Assembly: GCF_021155775.2 (NCBI RefSeq) | Contig: NC_060233.1 | Span: 4,072,501-4,136,500 of the forward strand | Direction of reading: 5' to 3' | DNA length: 64,000 nucleotides | DNA from: Neodiprion pinetum | Taxonomy: Eukaryota > Arthropoda > Insecta > Hymenoptera > Diprionidae | Shown: piece after piece, positions 10,948 through 23,952 of the stretch | Layout of the letters: each line of letters begins with the position of its first letter | How positions within the stretch are numbered: the first letter of the stretch is position 1 | Made by a program: the position numbers and the translations under genes | Notes under the pieces: generated by a model | What the model saw: the letters and a program-made list of their open reading frames with translations, nothing else | Database searches by the model: none | Told to the model about the DNA's origin: nothing

Positions 10948-11829
10948 AGGTACAATAGACGGGTGCCAAAATCAAATTCTCTATTTTTTTTTATTACAAA
11001 AATCAAAACGGCTGGACGTTACACTTGACCTACATTGTCCAGTCTTTTCGAGGTTTCTTTTTATATCAGGAGTAATTATTTTATTCATCTAACGGATGCA
11101 CAAAAAGTGTGATTTTCGCACAGCTTTTTCCGATATTACTTATTTTGCGTTTTTCTTTCATTTCAGTCGTTGCTTGTATTATACTCGTGAGATTTCTCTT
11201 CCCCTCCTCCCTCATTTGCCGTTCTTCTTGTTTCACTTATACTTTCATACGCGTAGTACGATCTTGCATTCATCCTCGACTACTTCGTCTTCTTCACTTT
11301 TTCCATTGCACTCTCGCTATATTTTTTTCCCTCCCCTTTGAAGCTTCGAACCGTCGACATGAAAGCTTCCGCGATTGCGTGATGATTCTTGTTTTTCTTT
11401 CTTTTAATACTTTTCTTCATCATCGCGATACTAAACAAAAATTTTTGCTCAACGTTTATACCCACGCGGCGCTGAATAGGCGAGCTTTTTTTTTCCATCT
11501 ACGAACTCTCGTCTTTAACTTACAAAATTATATAAGTGTACAAACAAGAATAAGCAATAAAAAAAATAAATAAACAAATAAATTAATTAAAAAGGGGATC
11601 CTGTAACTTTATACTGTAACGTTCTTCATATTATAACATTCGTCGAGATATTCATATTTTATAAGAGAGGGCTTGATTTTTCGTATATCCTGGTTTTTTT
11701 CTCAATCTTTGTGTCTTTTTTTTTATCTCGGCTAAAAATCACACTCGCCCGCTTACGTAATACATATTATTATTGTTATTGTTATTATTATTATACGTAT
11801 GCGTCCGCAGAGCGATGGCCGCGTCGTTA

Positions 11830-11900
11830 TCTGCGGCAGCAGCTGGTTCTCTCGCATCGACTGAAGACTTAGTAACCTTTTGAACTGCTGCCTCTGCAGA
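11830..11900. other. Imperfect 71 nt hairpin
   Basis: TCTGCGGCAGCAG at 11830-11842 can pair with CTGCTGCCTCTGCAGA at 11885-11900, with a two-base bulge and a loop of about 42 bases. The size is near that of insect microRNA precursors, but the uninterrupted pairing (about 13 bp) is short for one. I recognise no known mature microRNA in it. Confidence 0.3.
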
Positions 11901-13180
11901 GAAACTGGTGATCCCATAACCGCCCTCGTGATGTACGGGATATTTTTCTTTCCCCTCCTTTTACTTTTTTTTTTTATCTTTTGTTTGTGTTCGTTTTGTA
12001 TACCAGAACATTCAAATTTCCCGCTTCATCCTGCCTAACGTTTTTTTTTATATACATGACATTGCGGCACTTAAAAGGGAAAATAATTTAAAAAATAATT
12101 AAAAAATATATACTTGCTTGCAATATTAAATGTTTCGATGATTCGTTTGATTATTATTTTTTTATTTTTTTTATGAGGATTACGTAGTACGCGAAACTTG
12201 AGGTTGAGTGTATACGTTATATATATTATACCAGACCTTAAGTTTACCCAGGAATAGACAGATAGGTGAACTTCCACGTTTGCTGCGGAGAAACTTCAGC
12301 TTCAAGTTATACCTATCTCGTGACTTCGCATTATGGTTGTCTACTTGTCTTGTGGGTTATGTATAACATTATGTAAACTTGAACAATGGGGTTCGAATTG
12401 CGGACAAATACCTTGCTAGGTGATATATTGATGTAGAATTTCATCTAATTGTTAGAGCAGAGCAAAACGGCTATTCGTTAATGTGTTATTTCAGAACGTT
12501 ACGGCAAACTGTGCGAGTGTCGGTTTCGGGTTTATTGTAAATATATTTATACGTTGGTCAGAAAGATTCCTTGGAACGTATGTGCATGGTGGCCATATAC
12601 CTGGAACACCGTGAAAATCTGTGAAGGAAGAAACTGGAAAATATCAATTTTTTTTCATGGGAATTGAATTTGATTTTTTGAGGTGATCAATTCACATTAT
12701 TTTTTTTTTTTTTTTTGTCAAGAAAAGAATAATAACTTTTTTTGTACGTTATATATATTTTTTTTTTAATTCAAACTGAATTTGAACCGAATGTAGAGTT
12801 GATAACAAGTTGAACGATTCAAGTTTTAGTAACTTACTAGAATTGAGAAAATTTCAGAAAAAACGAGGAGATTTAGATTCTGGATGAGATTATTTTCCCA
12901 AAAGTTTGTGGCCACTCTGACTGTGTAACATTTATATCATTATTATATTATTAGTCTTGCAATAAAATATAAGTTGAGAATGTATCCGGAACACGTGCAT
13001 TTTAAATGGGAAAATCCACCCTCTCACAGGGGCACGAGTTAGAGTTGAGAAAGAAAATGTGAAAAAATTTCGAAATCGTTTTTGAATTATTTACAGTTGA
13101 TTCGGGGGGTGACCCGGAAAAACATCATCAACATCCTAAATAAGGACAACCCTGGTGTATATTATACGATTACATCAGCG

Positions 13181-13605
13181 CACTGAGAAAAATTTCATTT
13201 GTTACAGTAACTAGAAAAATTGAGTAAAACGGGTATCGTTAAAGAAACTGTTTGAATATTGTTGGAATTACGAAAAACGAGGTACGCCTAACCATTTTGC
13301 GCTATCGTCGATCCTTTTTTGGTTATTGCAACCCAAAATCAGTTTCTGAGGTTTGCTCTAATTTTTTAGTTAACCAAGGCTTCAACGTCAATTTATCGTT
13401 GCGCGAGCGTTAAATTTTCGCACGAGTTGCAAGAAAATATAGCAACAGTGATCGTAATGAGAAAGAATAGTAACGGATACTAGACTTTCCGGTAACGGCT
13501 AGAAAACTAATTTTCATTTTCTACCTAGAACTACATTTTTCGATTGTGGTAAAAAATGAATCAGTTAAGGACTGAACGGTAACCGGAACTAAAAATTTCT
13601 CAGTG
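13181..13605. mobile_element. 425 bp CACTGAG MITE, fullest copy
   Basis: The ends are CACTGAGAAAAATTTC and AAATTTCTCAGTG, and no transposase frame lies between them. Subterminal blocks include GTTACAGTAACTAGAAAAAT on the left and ACGGTAACCGGAACT on the right. The middle carries AACGTCAATTTATCGTTGC and a duplicated GTAACGG-type patch. The copy at 48871-49260 is collinear over nearly the whole length. Flanking bases do not show an obvious target-site duplication, so the superfamily is left open. Confidence 0.92.
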
Positions 13606-13923
13606 CAATATCCTTGACGAGTTTTTTTGAGCTCGTCGAGTAGCCGGAGTACAGGTTTCATGGACCGTTGGCGAAGCTGCGTGCCAGACGGCATTGTGCG
13701 AATAAGATGTTCTAAACTCTAATTTGCCAAAGTTTAGCCAGGTAGAGGCTATCGTCTTAACGACTTGGGGGAAAATGGGAAATTTTAACGACATCACGTA
13801 GCGGTGAAGATGATAATCGTCCGTTGGGTCTATCTCTGTTCTACGAATGACCGACCAAAGATGTCCTCGCTGTGTTGAGGAAATAATATCCAACTTGGAA
13901 CGCGGTATCGAATCGTTCTAACT
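13606..13923. other. Non-coding spacer between two elements
   Basis: About 320 bp of unique, moderately GC-rich sequence separates the CACTGAG MITE from the foldback element. The reverse strand is open over most of it (97 codons to 13893). The peptide is not recognisable and lacks any domain feature, so I do not call a gene. Confidence 0.4.
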
Positions 13924-14326
13924 AGGAAGGTATACCAGGATTTCATTCCTTCTTTAATACGTTACAGTAGGCTAAAAACCAAGCGACGCGTTTTTTTTTT
14001 TTCATCTGCCGTTAAACATTTTAAGGGGGTGAAACCATCCTCCGATTTGGCAGTTATTTTTTTAATTGAAAAAATTACATACTTCATTTCTCGTTACGAG
14101 AAAACCTTTCCAGTTGGACTGGTTAAAAAATATTATGTTCTTGTGGGTGAAACTGCGAAATCGTCCCTTGACATGCTTTACTTTGAAGGGTGGTTTCACC
14201 TCTTTAAACCGTTTAATGGCAGATAAAAAAAAAGAAAAAGAAGATACTCGTCGCTTAGTTTTTAGTTTACCGTAAGACGTTACAGAAGAAATCAAATCGG
14301 TGAGATCGTCCTGGGATACCTTCCTT
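13924..14326. mobile_element. 403 bp foldback element with long imperfect arms
   Basis: AGGAAGGTATACCAGGA at the left end pairs with TCCTGGGATACCTTCCT at the right. The complementarity continues inward in order: TTACAGTAGGCTAAAAACC, AAGCGACG, a T/A run, ATCTGCCGTTAAAC and GGTGAAACCATCC all have partners on the other side. The arms reach about 150 bp with indels, leaving a short centre. It has no coding capacity. The arms have diverged, so it is older than the hairpin at 30365. Confidence 0.88.
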
Positions 14327-17300
14327 GTAAGAGATAATTAAACAACGGTGTCGGGCGAATCGAGTTACAAGATAATACGAAAAGTTTCATCGCCCGCGAG
14401 TCAAGGATGACGCGAAATTTGCATTCATCCCAACGCACTTGCTAATGCAATTAAAACCCGTTGCAGGGCGCGGTTTCGGAGGGTGGAGGAGGAGGAGGAG
14501 GAGGGTGAAGGAGGCAGCGCACCCTTATAGCTTTCACCAATTAGCCCCCTCGACGCGTTGTTGTGTTATACAGTCGAATTGTGCTGAATTTCAGTATTCT
14601 AGCTGTATTCCCAAATGTTACGACGACTCCTGGTCTGACTACTCGCGCCTCGACGCGTTTAACTAAACGTGGCATTTGTGTGCGCGCCACTTCTCCACTC
14701 GCACAATGAGCAGGGTTGATACACGCACGTTGTGTTCTGCGCATACACGTTGGGGGGGGGGGGGGGGGGGAGGTTAAAGCTTGGACGATTCAAAACCATG
14801 GCTAGTTTTATGGAGTTTTTTTTTTTTTTTTATTTCTAGTAACGAAAACGGAAACACTTTGATCGATTTGAGTTTGAGAACTTCGTCTAAGATCTTAGAC
14901 CGTCCAAGCTCAATCCTTCCTCTCTATGTGATGTGATCGTATGGTTTTGTTGGTGTCTGAGGATTCTTGGCCCGACCGTATAGGCATATGCATATCTCCA
15001 TTAATTCTCTGCACCTCAGCTGTGACATCGGAAAATCTGCATACCGCAGACGGGGCGTTGAAACCGATTTGATTCAGCTAATATAGTAGATATACTCCGT
15101 GTCGTCATCCCGGGAAACTCGGAGGACTTCAATATCGGGTTAGTCGGAATGCAGGCAGACGGGAATTTGACCTCTTGAAACTTGTGTCCCTGAACTGTTG
15201 GCCTCTTTTCAAGACGAAGCTTTATGCACTGCATATAGATCTGGTTATATCGGTCGATTGAAAACTTTGTCCCGGATGTTACAATTGTACAGATTTCTCA
15301 AAGCCATCGATAATTTTCACGAATGATTTCCTTACGTTAAAGAATACTTGTCAGTTAGAACCGATCGGATCATTCTTACATGTTCCGTTTGATATTGTTG
15401 GTTACAAAATTCAAGGATTCCTTTGCCCAATATGGTTTCTGGCACTTTTTCACGTATGTAATACTCTCACCGAACGCACCGAACGAGCTTCTCCCCGAGT
15501 TTCTGTAACAGCATTTGTATCAATTTTCCATATGAAAGGTACCTTGTACGTGGCTTGCGTTGTACACGTAGTGTATACCGGTGTGTGATGATTATACGTG
15601 TACTCCGTACCTCGAAGACACGACGGGCGACGAGGAATACCTGCATACAAAATATACGGAATGTGTACTTGTAATGGATGCTTCGTGTCTGAATTACAAA
15701 ATTAACTTTGTGTGCTGAGTAATGAACTAGTTATGAGTTGGGACAGCTCGGGATGGCGTGTTCCGTCTAACTAGCTTTCACCGTGTAAGAACAATCCCCG
15801 TACGTGTGCGTTCGAGAGAAAGAGAGACGGAGAGAAAGAGACAGAGTGAGATACAGACATGCAAAATACCCATGTTAACCCGCAACATTGTTGCGGATTG
15901 GTGGAAGCGCGGTTAATGGCAAAGCCCAAGTGAGCCACCCGTGCGAAAAGCTTCCCCCTACACGTGTGCGAGAGCTTTACGAGACTTGGCCTTGGCCAAA
16001 GAGGCACACGTCGCCATTCTCGTTATGGTCACAACGATACCCCGTAGTACGAACCTGTGTCTACCGCATGGTTTTGTTGCACTTTGTTCTTCGTTACTTG
16101 TCGCTAGTGGCGTGCATGCGTTGGTTATGCGTTACGTACCTAGCTTGTGTACCTTTCGGAACAACGGACCAAACTTCCAATGGTAAAAGTTTGGAACATC
16201 AGGTTCGTAGGGTTTTGTTGAGTGGAAAAAATTATAGCCAAGGTTTTCGTGGTATTCTTCGAGTCGAATCGCACTTGAGGTTGCCCATGACCCGACCATG
16301 TGGTACTACGTGTACCTCACACTCCTGATGTGAAAATAATTTTCTCGTTTCTCACGGGTTATCTTTGCCGCGGATACTGGTCTTTCGAGTGGCGTGAAAT
16401 ATGCTGGTTCACTCCTGAATCGCCGGGCGGATATAATGAGATTGGATGAAATCAGCCAGAGAGCATAGTTTTCGCGAGCTTTAGATTGCGAGCGAGGCAG
16501 CAGGTGGAGGAATTCCGCAAAACCGTGCGGGGAGAGTATCGTCTGAAAATTGAAAAATTCCAGGTCGATGGTATAATAATAGGTACTTTTTTTCAAAGGG
16601 GGGACCTTTCCAACTTCTTCCTTATCCACATCCTATCAAAATTCAATATTCAATTCGCACGAATATCTGTATCGGTTATTCGAGGTAGCCAATATACCTT
16701 CTCTTAATCGACGACTTCTCTCCGGCACTGTTTGATACCTACCTCGCTTTATTCATTCTTTATCGGGACGTGTCTGAAAGCGTCTGATGATCGGGTGCTA
16801 TATGCAGTATAAAAGAGAAACGGTAATTGGTTGAAAGCTTTATTCACAGGGCTGCAGGCCTGTCGTCTGTAAGAATGGAAAGAAGAGGAGAGATGGATGT
16901 ACTTTTTATTACGTCGGTCGATAGATCGATCGATCCGGTTGTCTACGTGATATTCCATTATCATCAAAGTAATTATACGTGTCAGTTTTTCCGCTCTACT
17001 TTACTGAAAGTCCAGGTTTCGATATCGCTTCAACTCCGTTTTCACTAGTTAGTTACAAAACTCCTAGGATTGGCTTGACTATGAGATCTGTACCGAAGTG
17101 TTTCGTTACCCTCGTGCATACGACCGCGTGTGATTATCCAAGGGGACGATAATATCTCTCATCATCGCTGGTCGATGAACGGTGTCTTCCCTTACCTACC
17201 GCGGTGGTGAGGTACGATATGGGCGGGCATGTACGCTGCACGTGGATTTTGAAGTAAGTTTAGCTTGTGAGCGATATACCGCCCCAGGGATATTAATGTA

Positions 17301-17362
17301 TCATTACGAGGTTACGGCCGGATGATGGGTGCTAGGGAGAAACTTAACCGAGAACCTGAGTT
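14327..17362. other. Non-coding unique sequence
   Basis: It contains a GGAGGAGG purine patch near 14484-14502, G19 at 14752-14770, a T run near 14818-14831 and GA-rich DNA near 15815-15850. Several frames of 70-146 codons (for example 15888-16328 on the forward strand) have no recognisable domains, no sensible start context and no splice logic. I see no gene. Confidence 0.5.
14752..14770 (+). repeat. G19 homopolymer
   Basis: Nineteen consecutive G residues follow CACGTT. Runs this long are rare, prone to slippage and to sequencing error, and can form quadruplex structures. It sits about 700 bp downstream of a GGAGGAGG patch, with no gene evident. Confidence 0.95.
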
Positions 17363-17498
17363 GGATGGATGGATGGATGGATGGATGGATGGATGGATGG
17401 ATGGATGGATGGATGGATGGATGGATGGATGGATGGATGGATGGATGGATGGATGGATGGATGGATGGATGGATGGATGGATGGATGGATGGATGGAT
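17363..17498. repeat. (GGAT)34 tetranucleotide array
   Basis: Thirty-four perfect GGAT units (136 bp) end abruptly at TGACGGAGG. Four-base units in three frames give the tripeptide-like repeats WMDG (forward) and PSIH (reverse), which explains the open frames of 60-122 codons. The lack of interruptions implies recent expansion. Confidence 0.98.
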
Positions 17499-19304
17499 TG
17501 ACGGAGGCAGGAAAAGAGAGCCAGTACCAACAGTACGTGTCTCGTTGTTGAACCGATATTTCTTGTTGAAATATACAGAGAGGACGAGAGTGAAGGTTAT
17601 GGAAAGAAAGGTCCAGACGGAGATGGAAGTGTATGTATTCAATATTCTTCTCAAATAACCATGTATCTCCAAGTCTCCGAATCATCTGGCCAGTTGAAAA
17701 ACTCCCACGTCATTCGGTGGAACAGTCGATGCCCTCACGGTTTCTCATCCTTCCGGTCACATAGTTTGTGTTCCCTGCACTCGAACGCTGAAACCGTATA
17801 GTCTGAGTGAAATTCCCTCTCTCAACGCGTCGACGTCTCTTGCTTTTTTCGTCATTCGGTTCTGCCTCGAGGTTTGGTAGAACGTTAATCAGTGTGGAAA
17901 AGCCACTCGTTCTCTATGCGATATTATCGCGAAATCACGCATAGTGAAAAATTCCTATTCCATATTTTCTCAGTCAAGCTCTGATGATGCATATAACATG
18001 GGTGTGTATATTCGTCGTACGTATACTACAACTACTTTCACGCGTGGGATATTCTCGGGATATTTTCGTAGTCGGTCGGTTCCACGCGTACCTTAGACGT
18101 CTTCATCCCTGAGCTTATCGTATCTACTCGTACGGGTATAACTCACACGCAAGGTGTAGACGGGGGCGAAACATTTTCAGAATATTTTGAAAAAGCTGTA
18201 AAAGTGCGACGAATAAAAAGAAAAACACTAGGAGAACCATAGTTGACTCCTCGAGTTCTTTTCGAATTCGTACAACGCCTCGAGTGTCAAAAATTGCGTC
18301 CGACGTGACGCGATCACTTATATAGACCAACAAAAAGCCGGAGCATTTCGTCCGGATGGTCGATACCCGAAAGCGAGATATCCCTCGGAATGCACTTAAG
18401 GTAGAGCATGAAGAGCGTGGTCTCTCGCTATCCGCTTTCAAACCTGTAAATCCGTCGTCGAGATGAGGATGAGAACACTCGGAGTACCGCGGTTAGTGGA
18501 GACCTATCGAAATACACTCGAATCGGAGGTGATTGGGTTGAACACGAATTCGATGACGATCATTTCAATCGACGGAGTACGCGAAGATGGGTAGGCGGGC
18601 TGGTGGGTATCGGTTTTAGGATTCTTAGCACGAAACCGAACCGAGTGGAATTCCGTTTGGGTGTAATTCGGTGTTGCCGGGTATTGGGTTTAAAGAATTT
18701 CGTCCTCTGGTGTCTCCGCGCGACTTTGACGAGCCCGGAATCCCGGCCTGATTACGCCGCTTGTGGCTGTTCCACCCTGGGGAGGTTGGAAACCAACCAG
18801 TCATGCCCTGCGACCGCTTTCCCGATGAACTCAATTTACATATCGTATCTATGTACCTAACCGAGACGTCGACGGTTCCTGCACGGAATCTGCACTGTTG
18901 CCCGGGGCCCATCGCTTGTAGCGACGGACAGCCTCGTCCTTGGTGTTTACCTCGTCAACCTGCAGGATGCCCACATCCTGCGGAACAGACTCGCACGCGT
19001 CGTTTGGTCAAGGCACGTAATTTCGTACCATGGAAATCAAATATTCCGCTATTCCAGGCGCACTTTGCACGTTCAAATATTGCCCCCGATGTTTACACGT
19101 CTGCGTGTGTTACTCGAACATTAATTAATTCACAACGTCGATCATTTTCCATCCTTCGATATTTCTACGTTTATACATAATGTAATCAGTGCTGATGGGA
19201 ATTTTCTCGGATAAATTTGGAAATCTGAATAAATTATTTGGCGAAACTTGTTGCAGGTTCGTCTTTGTCATTCAGAGGTTATTTCTTTTTTGAATTTTTG
19301 CTCC
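17499..19304. other. Non-coding unique sequence, GC-richer at 18540-19030
   Basis: The first kilobase is ordinary AT-rich DNA. From 18540 to 19030 the sequence becomes GC-richer with many CCGG and GAACCGA words. The forward frame at 18761-19180 and the reverse frame at 18625-18912 overlap there, and neither is recognisable. No terminal repeats or exon signals could be supported. Confidence 0.45.
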
Positions 19305-19860
19305 TTAACCATTTCGTTATTTCCTTTTTCCTTACATGCGATTCACTTGAAATTTTGCATACAACGGCATTTGGGCTTGCTGATTACGAATCTGATCTCG
19401 AAATCCGGATATTCAAAACGGTTGATCGAATATGGTGGACGTGAATTCAAAAAGTTATTTGATTTTGATAAAACTAAATGTTACGCGCTTTTTTGGGGTC
19501 ACTGAGTACGAATCTGAATTCTAAATTTGAAAATTTGAAATGGCGGGTCCGATATGGCGGACAAACAGAAACGACAAGAAGAATGTGAAAAAATTCTGTA
19601 AATTTTTGTTTTGTGTGTATTAAGTGTGTGCAAAAATTGGCATTCGGATTTTCATGGCAGATTAGCAGAAAATTTACACTCATTTCTCTACACATGCTAT
19701 TTTCGCAACGAATAAATGAATAAGTTTGATATTCTTTTAGACTTGGAAATATTTAAGGGACCATGGATACTAAAAAACTGGGGAGTTTTTACCAAAAAAC
19801 CAGTTGAACGAATTTACAAAAATTCAACAAAAGAAAAAAGTGGAACGCTTAAAGGGTTAA
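19305..19860. mobile_element. 556 bp TTAA-flanked MITE with two internal modules
   Basis: The left end is TTAACCATTTCGTTATTTCC and the right end reads GGAACGCTTAAAGGGTTAA. This gives a TTAA pair and an imperfect terminal repeat matching the family end TTAACCCTTT. Two diverged module copies are present: CTTGCTGATTACGAATCTGA at about 19376 and GTCACTGAGTACGAATCTGA at about 19498. Each is followed by an AATATGGYGGAC-type tail. It has no coding capacity. The left boundary is less certain than the right. Confidence 0.75.
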
Positions 19861-21826
19861 ACGGCGGAATTGGCACGTGAAAAAATATACTTGTCTGACG
19901 TCTTTTTACGTACTGCAACATATCACGGAACCAAGGAAATCGGTGAGGCACACCTCGGCTACTTTCCTTCTCACTCCAGATGTGTACAATCTGTGAGTGT
20001 TGTGAGAAGAGGATGAAAAATAATTCTGTATGGGTGACGAGGAAAGCACTCAACGCTCGGTTGTTTACCTACCCCGTTACAGCCTTTAAAACACACACAC
20101 GTGTACATATGTACATATATACGTATATATAAATATATGTATATGTATGAATTTTCTCTACAGAGAAGAAGTGAGTTCTTGTAAAGCAAAGCAACCGCCT
20201 ACCCACCGCGATTACGATGCCGCGTGGCCTTTTTGCTTTCCTCCTTTCACCTTCTTCGTCCGAACGCCGCCGCGACGTTCAAATAGAACTTTTAAGACAC
20301 TCTTCGACCGCGTGACTCGGGTTTTAATCAAACTTAAACCTAATGCATAAGTCAAACGGTGATCGCTACTTAAAGCGGTAATGATGATCGATCGGAGACC
20401 AACGTTTCCGACCCTCTAATCTTCGATAACACCGAAGATTGTGAGGTATAAAAGAAGAAGAAAAAAAAGGTATAAAACTGATCTCAGAAAATTCGCATTT
20501 CGATTCAGAAATGCCTTAAAATTATCGTAGATATTATCAACAATCCTGTCGATTATCGGATTTTTTCAGGTTTAGCAAAAATTTGTTAGATTGATTGGGA
20601 AAAGATGATCAGGAGTACATTGATTTTTTTTAACTTAAAATTTTCTGTTTCGCTTATAAAAACAAGAAAGAGATTTTTAAAGACGTATTTTTCAGATTCC
20701 GCAAGCTTCTCGTGAGACTTGCGGGTTGTGTGTTTTTTTTTCTTTTTTTTCCCTTCCGCGTTTTCCTTTCCCTCACTTTATTGCCAGAAGATGAAGCAGT
20801 TTCGATAAGTGCTAAGTTCGTAAAGATGTAATCTGTGAAATTTTGAGGTTGATTACGGTTTGGGAAAGTACCGCGTGTAGTACAGAATCGAGTCTCGATC
20901 GTGTTCCTTGATCACCTCGCCTCCCTCCATCTACACATCAGATCGATCTTTACTTCTTTCTCACCCCCGCGAATCAAGTATATCTCCTCTTGTTTATTTC
21001 CCTCTCTCTCTCTCTCTCTCTCACCCAATGTATTTTTCTCCGATTCGCACAGCTGTGCAAATTAAGTTGGTATACACAAAAAATCTGACGAAAGATAAAT
21101 TTTCAAAATCCTCCCGATGTGCATCCAACGATCTTATCGCTTCGTCTTATTAATTGAGCCCCGATTTTAGCGAGTTTAAATTTTGACGGAGAATCTCACG
21201 TTGACGCAAAAAACTAGGAACACGCAAGAGGAAAAGTCATTTTGACGAAATCGTTCAGTTTTGGCATAAAAAGAAAAAAAAAAAATAATATTCCATCAAG
21301 TACTTGTTTTTACTCGTTTCACAACCGGTTTCCAGTCGACAATCTCTTGTCGTAAAATCGGCAAATAAGCTTTGCAAGGTTTTTCTAGTTTTCTAAGCGA
21401 TGCGAAATGCCTTCAGAGCAAAGGGTGGCAGAACCAGTGACGCGAACCTTTATTTGTCACGGGCTTTATCACGCACAAAGTGCGCCATTGTTGTGAGCTA
21501 CGGGAAGTGTAAAATCACAGGAACGCTGTTCGATATTTGAATAACGATCGAACGCACGTCGTCGGTGGTTTTTTCCTACCATCTGAAAATTTTCCACACA
21601 AGCATGCACGTCGATTATTATTCCACCAACATTCGCTGTCTAGTCGTTGCTTTACTCTGCAATGAATTACGGTCGATTATTATACCGGAATAATTATATA
21701 CGCATACGAAATCATAATATTGGCAGGTATTTTCGTCTAATTGGACAATCTGTAACAGACGATGTCCATTCTATACCCTTTAACCAATTGTCCGCCTGCA
21801 TTCGTGGATTCAATTTATCACAGCGT
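19861..21826. other. Non-coding unique sequence
   Basis: It holds a TATA/TACATA patch at about 20104-20150, T runs near 20730-20755 and a (CT)n tract at 21002-21023. No frame is protein-like and no terminal repeats were found until the element at 21827. Confidence 0.5.
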
Positions 21827-22357
21827 TTAAGGGGCCATGCTAGTGTAACGGGTCGAAAAATGGCTGATTTTTGGGATTTTTTTATGGGAAATAAATTTTT
21901 AACCGTTTATAATTTTTTTTTTTTACCTTTTTCTCGCAACGGGTTTTCAAGCTAACCGTCTCAAATTTGAACACATTATTCCTCACACCATTCTTCATCT
22001 TGCTACGGAAGCTTTTCCTATTCGAAATATTCAAATTTTTTGTTTAACGAAAAAGTGTCGAAAAAATAGTCCTAATTAGTTACTTTTTGTTCAAACCGTC
22101 GACATTTTGTCAATTTTGATAAAAAAAAAACCAAAAAACAAAAAAACGAAAAACCTCCATAGCAAGTCAGCAGATTTCATACTCATTAATAATCTTTTTA
22201 CAAATTTTCATTTAAATAATATTTATACGGTCACAATCGTGTACACCGTGAGGATTCCTTTTTCGTCAAAGTCTATACGAAATAAATGTAAATAAAATGA
22301 AAATGAACGTTGAAAATCAGCTACTCTTCGACCAGTTACACTAGAATGGTCCCTTAA
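21827..22357. mobile_element. 531 bp TTAA-flanked MITE with ~40 bp terminal repeats
   Basis: The left end is TTAAGGGGCCATGCTAGTGT and the right end is ACACTAGAATGGTCCCTTAA. The inverted match continues inward through GTAAC-GGTCGAA and GCTGATTTT, about 40 bp in total with a handful of mismatches. The TTAA at both outer edges is the expected piggyBac-type duplication. The interior is AT-rich and has no transposase frame. Its ends differ from the TTAACCCTTT group, so it is a separate family with the same target preference. Confidence 0.93.
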
Positions 22358-23952
22358 AACGAAACTGTGTTTGACCTTTTTTTCAAACCAGGAGACACCG
22401 ATATCTGTTTAAAATTTTTACAAACTCGAGAGTTGATAGCTCTGGAGATTTCTACTAGCGTCAGGATGTCGAGTTCAAGGTTTGGGGATCTCTGCGCGAT
22501 TCACACGAGGATGAGATATGTGCGTACCTCGATTTCTTCTTTAGTCTGCCCTCCAAGGCGGGTGCGCCGGAAGTTTTCGCCACTTTCAGAGGGCGAGAAG
22601 CGATCTACTGTGGGAATAAATTTACCCGGGGAATTGAAAACTTGGAAACTTGTAAAGGGGGTTCCAATATCGCAACGGCAGCCTCGTAGCAATGCTTGCG
22701 GATCTGTTAATGACATTTTACCACTTACGATACATACACACACACATACATATATAAATATATATATATATATTTATATCGCTTGCTCGCTCCCTAATTT
22801 CTGTTTTTATCATCACCGTTTTTTTCTTTTTCTTTTTCATTTCAAAGACCCCCCGAACTCGTACCGCGAAAATACTCTATCAACGGAATTTTTTAGAGGA
22901 TCGTTGCACCCCATTTTTCCTGCGGTATAATAAATAAAATGACATCGTCTGCGACACGCGGTGTCTCGTATAAACTAGTCTTAAACTCAACTGCAAAAGT
23001 TATACCTACCTACATAACCATTTCTTCCTACGAACGGTTATTGCTAATTTCATCAATTTTCCACGAGACGTGTAATGTATGGGTAATTACGAAAATATAC
23101 GGGTATATATAAACTTTGCCAAAGCTTAACATCGTGTAACGTCATTTTCTTTTTTCTTTTACTTATGTCGTAAAGACCTTTCACGTCGAATTTTAGGATG
23201 AACCCAAAAAAACAAAAAAAAAGAAATTGTTATTCTACTTATACAAAAAACTAAAGCAATCGGTAGTTCCATGGAATAACGAGACTATCGATTAACTGAT
23301 TACTTTCGAATAATAAGGAAAGTTTGTCCATCGGTTTCCGGTCATCATACATTATTTCGTTTTGTTCGACACTTTGAGTTGTAAGAATTCGTCAACAGAT
23401 TTTTTCCTCTCGATTAGTCTAATTTTTGATGAATCACAACGAATAAAACGGTGCTTAAAGAATCAGAGAAACAAAAATCCTTATCGCCAAAGAACCTGGC
23501 AAGTTTCTTGCTAAGTTTTACCCGTCGTTGATGGATTTTAACGTGATTGCGTTATTTCCACCTGTTTTTCAAGACAAAAACCCGGCGTTCATTTTAACCT
23601 TTCTATGTTCTTCGATGTAATTTTTTTCTTCATTTTCGGCACTGATACCGGTTTTACGTATATAATAAATACAAGTTAAACATCTTTACATTCTTTTCCT
23701 CTTCCTTCTTTTTCCCTTCGAATTTATTCAGTATTTTGGTTTCTAACATTACATTCCGTTGTAAAATATGTTGGTTTTTTCTCTTCCTCTGATAAATGGT
23801 TCTGGTTCTGAAGAGGCCTCCTTTCGTTTTTTTTCCTTCTTTCTGACCTGATTACCTCATAAAAACAATTCGTACATTATACATTATATGTACATGGAAC
23901 TTGGTAACAAAGCTTTGCTCTCATACTTCGTTCAATGGCGACAAGTTCCGGT
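22358..23952. other. Non-coding unique sequence
   Basis: A forward frame of 187 codons starts at 22367, just outside the preceding element. It runs through a (CA)5 and TATA tract at 22737-22775, and its sequence is low-complexity and unrecognised. The rest is AT-rich with T runs. No gene is supported. Confidence 0.5.

Larger units (their letters stand above)
9858..13180. other. Non-coding sequence with microsatellites and one element end
   Basis: It holds (GA)n at 10436-10468, a solo CACTGAG-family end at 10869-10947, many T runs and a TTATTG-rich patch near 11765-11795. A CpG-bearing hairpin-forming patch lies at 11830-11900. The reverse and forward frames near 11100-11570 are Phe/Ser/Leu-rich translations of T-rich DNA. 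No gene is supported. Confidence 0.5.

Noticed and set aside
15888..16328. 146-codon forward frame
   Set aside because: Composition is random-like with many Cys, Arg and His residues; no domain, and an overlapping frame in another phase is also open.
19752..19766. TTAAGGGACCATG inside the 19305 element, like the end of the 21827 element
   Set aside because: Similarity stops after about 13 bases and there is no opposite end, so it may be chance.
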